Shown here in pieces: positions 61,109-64,000 of a DNA stretch of 64,000 nucleotides. The position numbers and the translations under genes were made by a program. The notes beneath the pieces were generated by a model that searched no databases, was not told the DNA's origin, and saw only the letters and a list, made by a program, of their open reading frames with translations. How positions within the stretch are numbered: position 1 is the stretch's first letter; the number at the start of each line of letters is the position of its first letter. Source of the stretch: Tamlana flava (GTDB lineage: Bacteria; Bacteroidota; Bacteroidia; Flavobacteriales; Flavobacteriaceae); NCBI RefSeq assembly GCF_041287255.1, contig NZ_JBGGTX010000002.1:434001-498000 (forward strand), in the 5' to 3' direction.

Positions 61109-61987
61109 ATGATGAATAAGAAACCCACATTAAAGAAAATAAGTCCAAGCTTTGGAAGCTCTTTGTTGGTGAAGCAACACGTAGAGTCTGTGGATAAGAA
61201 TGATGCCTATTGGCACTTTCATCCAGAATTGGAGCTTATATATATAAATAAAGGACAAGGCAAGACCCACATAGGCAACCATTTATCTTATTTTAACAAT
61301 AGCCAATTAATATTAATAGGATCTAACCTGCCACATAATGGTTTTACGGACCGATTAACGGCCAATGGTACAGAAACGACCATACAGTTTAAATCTAACT
61401 TTTTAGGTGATGATTTTTTAAACATCCCAGAAATGGGCAATATTGTTGCACTTTTTGATCGCGCCAAAAAAGGTATTCGTTTTAAGATTGAAACCAAACA
61501 GAAAATCGGCCCAAAGATTGAAAAACTCCTTGAACATGATGGCCTAAAGCGTGTTTTAAAGTTTTTGGAAATCTTGAATTATTTAGCCAAAACAGATGAT
61601 TATGCCTTACTAAATGCTGATGGTTTTGCTTTTGAGACTGAAGCACAGGATAGCTCAAAAATTGATATGATTTTCAAATATGTAAATAAGAACTTTCAAA
61701 ATCATATTTCATTGGATGAAATAGCAGACGAAGTAAGTATGACGGTTCCTGCGTTTTGCCGATATTTTAAGAAAGCTACGGGTAAAACCTTTACGCAATT
61801 GGTAAACGAATACCGAGTTGTACACGCTACAAAGCTACTTAATGAAAGCCAAATGAGTATTGCAGATATTTGTTTTGAGTGCGGATTTAACAATTTTTCG
61901 CACTTTAATAAACAGTTTAATGAAATAACTGGTAAGAGCGCATCAAATTACAGGAAAGAAATAAAGTTGATACTTCAAACAAAATAA
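61109..61987 (+). CDS. AraC-family regulator with N-terminal cupin
   Basis: 292 residues (ATG 61109 or 61112). The N-terminal cupin (AYWHFHPELELIYINKGQGK) and C-terminal AraC helix-turn-helix pair (about 195-290: ISLDEIADEVSMTVPAFCRY and ADICFECGFNNFSHFNKQFN) are standard for sugar- or metabolite-responsive regulators. Being next to the secreted-protein family that carries a shared upstream element, it is a candidate regulator; inferred. Confidence 0.9.
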   Translation: MMNKKPTLKKISPSFGSSLLVKQHVESVDKNDAYWHFHPELELIYINKGQGKTHIGNHLSYFNNSQLILIGSNLPHNGFTDRLTANGTETTIQFKSNFLGDDFLNIPEMGNIVALFDRAKKGIRFKIETKQKIGPKIEKLLEHDGLKRVLKFLEILNYLAKTDDYALLNADGFAFETEAQDSSKIDMIFKYVNKNFQNHISLDEIADEVSMTVPAFCRYFKKATGKTFTQLVNEYRVVHATKLLNESQMSIADICFECGFNNFSHFNKQFNEITGKSASNYRKEIKLILQTK

Positions 61988-62016
61988 TTGCCTGAAGTAG
62001 TATATAGATGTTCTTA

Positions 62017-62050
62017 AAAACGGGAAGGTTTAACACCTTCCCGTTTTTTT
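62017..62050 (+). terminator. Intrinsic terminator after AraC gene
   Basis: AAAACGGGAAGG and CCTTCCCGTTTT form a perfect 12-bp stem with loop TTTAACA, then TTTT. Confidence 0.92.
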
Positions 62051-62134
62051 ATCTAAAATCCAGCTTTGTGTATCGAGATTAAAATATTGTAGGTTAAATA
62101 TTACCACAATTTTAGTTATCTTTCCGAAAAAAAG

Positions 62135-64000
62135 ATGAATAAAGTTTTAACCATAGTCTTTTTAACGCTATTAAGTTTTAAGGGCACTTTTGCCCAAGGC
62201 ATCATTAAAATAGAGGCCTTTGTTTTAGAAAAAAGCACGAACAAACCGTTGCCTTATGTTAACATTGGCTTCTTGGGAAAAAGTATAGGGACTGTTAGCG
62301 ATGAAACTGGAAAATTTTATCTCGAGTATGACGAGGATTATATAGGGGAATTTGAAGTATTGCAGTTTTCTTCTTTGGGTTATGAAACGTTACAAATAAA
62401 GGCTTTAGAGCTGTTCTCTAAATTATCTAAGACCAATAAAATATACCTTGAACCCCAAAACTTGGCTTTAGATGAAGTATTGATTACCTCTGTCCAAAGA
62501 GAAAACAAAGAGACAGGCAGTTTGGATTACGATGGTTTTACCCTTGGTTATTGGAAAGACAAAATTGCCCTGGGAGGAGAAATAGCCACCAAGATTAAAA
62601 TAACTAAGAAAAATTCAAAATTGCTCGATTTAAAGCTTCGGATTTTGGAAAACCTTTCCGATAGCTTAAAATTGCGCGTTAATGTTTACGATTTAAAAAA
62701 GAAGTTACCCGGTAAAAACTTGTTGGCTACAAATATCTTTCATGTTATAAAACGAGATAAAGGTATAGACACAATCAATCTCAGGCCCTATAATATTAAA
62801 GTTGATGATGATATTATTGTAAGTATTGAGCTAGTTGAGGTGTTTGGAAATCAAGTCGGTTTTGCCATTGCGGGCACCAATAACGGAAGCACTTTTACGC
62901 GGTACATAAGCCAAGATAAATGGAAACCGATAAAAGATGCTAAAATGGCATTTGGTGTGCTCATGTCTTACCCTAAAAAGGAGGATGAAGTTGAAAAGAG
63001 AACACCACCAAAAGAAATAAGCATCCTTTGGGACACATCAGCATCTATGTTTTTTAATAGAGATTTTGCTGATGAAATGGAATTTTTAAGAGAATATCTT
63101 AAAGTGCTTAAAAATGTTTCTATTAAGGCAACAAAGTTCAACACTCAAACAGACGAAAGTAAAAATTTTGAGATAAGCAATGGAAATTCAGATGCAATTA
63201 TTAACTATTTAAAGAACACCGACTATGAGGGTGGAACGGATTTTTCAAAAGTATTTTTGTATGATGATATTAAGTCTGATTTGGTCATGTTGTTTTCAGA
63301 TGGGATTTCTACACTTTCAGAGGTTGGAGAACCTTTAAGTTGCCCTATATTCTGCATAGGTTCCTCAGTCAATTCAAACCATAATGTGCTTCAAAATATG
63401 TCCTCCTCAGAAAATGGTTATTACATCAATCTGACAAAAAGTAATATTGAGGCTGCTATTAAGGCCTTGAAATTTAACATTGAAGACAGACAAGTTTACA
63501 ACTTGTCAGAGACGAATGACGCCCAAAATAATGTTTATGGTAAGATATATAGCCAGACAAATCCTTTGGAAGGCGTGTCGGTGAGGGTCAAAGGAACCTA
63601 CACAGAGGTCTTTACCAATGAAGAAGGCATTTATAGCATTCCAGCGAAATATGGAGATAAAATTGTCTTGAATTATTTTGGGGCAAAGCAAAAAGAAATA
63701 CAAGCATCCAACAACAAAAATATAGACATAGAACTTGAATTTGAAGGTGAGCTATTGGATAAAATAAGCATTATTGGGGTAAAAAGAGATAACGTTTCAA
63801 GGGATAACATGGTTAGACGGGAGGATAGAAAGTATGGCTATTCAACATCTTACCTAACAGAGGAAGATATAAACCAAGCAGATGTATATTTTGTGGATGT
63901 TTTGCGAAAAATGCCCGGGGTAAATGTTTCGGGCCCACCGCAAAATCCAACAATCTGGATTAGGGACAGGAAGAAAACACCTGCAGTTTTTGTTGATGGT
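62135..64000 (+). CDS. TonB-plug protein with embedded von Willebrand A domain (3' end outside window)
   Basis: At least 622 codons, no stop before the window's end. A signal peptide (SFKGTFA-Q) and a carboxypeptidase-regulatory-like domain (about 23-110) open it. A vWA domain follows with a full metal-site set: Asp300-x-Ser302-x-Ser304 (WDTSASM), Thr368 (GGTDFS) and Asp389 (LFSDG). A second regulatory-like domain (about 465-540: YGKIYSQTNPLEGVSVRV) precedes a TonB-plug-like segment (about 567-622: VDVLRKMPGVNVSGPP, TPAVFVDG). It is probably an outer-membrane receptor; the vWA insertion is unusual. Ligand unknown. Confidence 0.75.
   Translation, partial: MNKVLTIVFLTLLSFKGTFAQGIIKIEAFVLEKSTNKPLPYVNIGFLGKSIGTVSDETGKFYLEYDEDYIGEFEVLQFSSLGYETLQIKALELFSKLSKTNKIYLEPQNLALDEVLITSVQRENKETGSLDYDGFTLGYWKDKIALGGEIATKIKITKKNSKLLDLKLRILENLSDSLKLRVNVYDLKKKLPGKNLLATNIFHVIKRDKGIDTINLRPYNIKVDDDIIVSIELVEVFGNQVGFAIAGTNNGSTFTRYISQDKWKPIKDAKMAFGVLMSYPKKEDEVEKRTPPKEISILWDTSASMFFNRDFADEMEFLREYLKVLKNVSIKATKFNTQTDESKNFEISNGNSDAIINYLKNTDYEGGTDFSKVFLYDDIKSDLVMLFSDGISTLSEVGEPLSCPIFCIGSSVNSNHNVLQNMSSSENGYYINLTKSNIEAAIKALKFNIEDRQVYNLSETNDAQNNVYGKIYSQTNPLEGVSVRVKGTYTEVFTNEEGIYSIPAKYGDKIVLNYFGAKQKEIQASNNKNIDIELEFEGELLDKISIIGVKRDNVSRDNMVRREDRKYGYSTSYLTEEDINQADVYFVDVLRKMPGVNVSGPPQNPTIWIRDRKKTPAVFVDG

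Noticed and set aside
1..64000. tRNA, rRNA, CRISPR array, transposase or phage genes
   Set aside because: None found by eye in gaps or frames; no repeat-spacer pattern, cloverleaf or integrase-like motif was seen.

Overview
The window is chromosomal DNA from a member of the Bacteroidota, almost certainly a gliding, aerobic Flavobacteriaceae-type bacterium. Reasons: it is AT-rich; it carries the gliding and type IX secretion lipoproteins PorW/SprE and GldH; many genes are preceded by the Bacteroidota promoter -10 element TAnnTTTG rather than a clear Shine-Dalgarno sequence; it has an atp operon with atpB-E-F-H-A-G but no atpD or atpC; and it has lineage-typical families (DUF4292 lipoprotein, HU/SPOR fusion, carboxypeptidase-regulatory/TonB-plug proteins). 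I see no rRNA, tRNA, CRISPR array, prophage or transposase; the window is mostly core genome.

Layout. 1-4.8 kb: tail of a DUF5687-type ABC exporter permease and its ATPase, PorW/SprE, a bactofilin and two small AtpZ/AtpI-like membrane proteins. 4.9-10 kb: F0F1 ATP synthase operon, with a hairpin after atpE and a dispersed repeat between atpA and atpG. 10-16.8 kb: flippase, dUTPase, sugar nucleotidyltransferase, ABM-like protein, TPR protein, DUF4292 lipoprotein and EnvC-type M23 protein, mostly envelope-related and tightly packed. 16.8-25.4 kb, mainly minus strand: thioesterase, HU/SPOR membrane protein, dprA (plus), trpS, GlsB-type protein, PlsC acyltransferase (plus), an ECF sigma factor with a lipoprotein and an unusual inner-membrane-anchored beta-barrel protein, and recA. 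25.4-32.6 kb: a candidate small RNA, then trhO, a U32 (TrhP-like) protein, ferredoxin, ricT, gldH and a bifunctional PBP1A. 32.6-43 kb: acetoacetyl-CoA synthetase, a four-gene operon (penicillin acylase, membrane protein, PolB-like exonuclease, peptide ABC double ATPase), a divergent TetR/cupin pair, an O6-methylguanine methyltransferase and a CNNM/CBS protein.

43-54.4 kb is a heme-synthesis island. hemA, fused hemC-hemD, hemE, an EI24-family protein, a GNAT enzyme, hemF and hemB run leftward. An AraC-type regulator, a 58-codon small ORF, hemH, a MATE transporter and a HemJ-like oxidase run rightward from the same intergenic region. Together they cover most steps from glutamyl-tRNA to protoheme; hemL is not seen here.

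54.5-58.1 kb holds a sensor kinase, an enoyl-CoA hydratase and a PA0069-type radical SAM protein. 58.1-61 kb is the most accessory-looking part: three tandem paralogous secreted proteins of about 200 residues plus a fourth gutted copy that keeps promoter, leader and terminator. All four share an upstream element exactly 22 nt from the -10 box, and an AraC-family regulator lies next to the gutted copy. The window ends inside a mosaic TonB-plug protein with an intact von Willebrand A metal-binding motif set.
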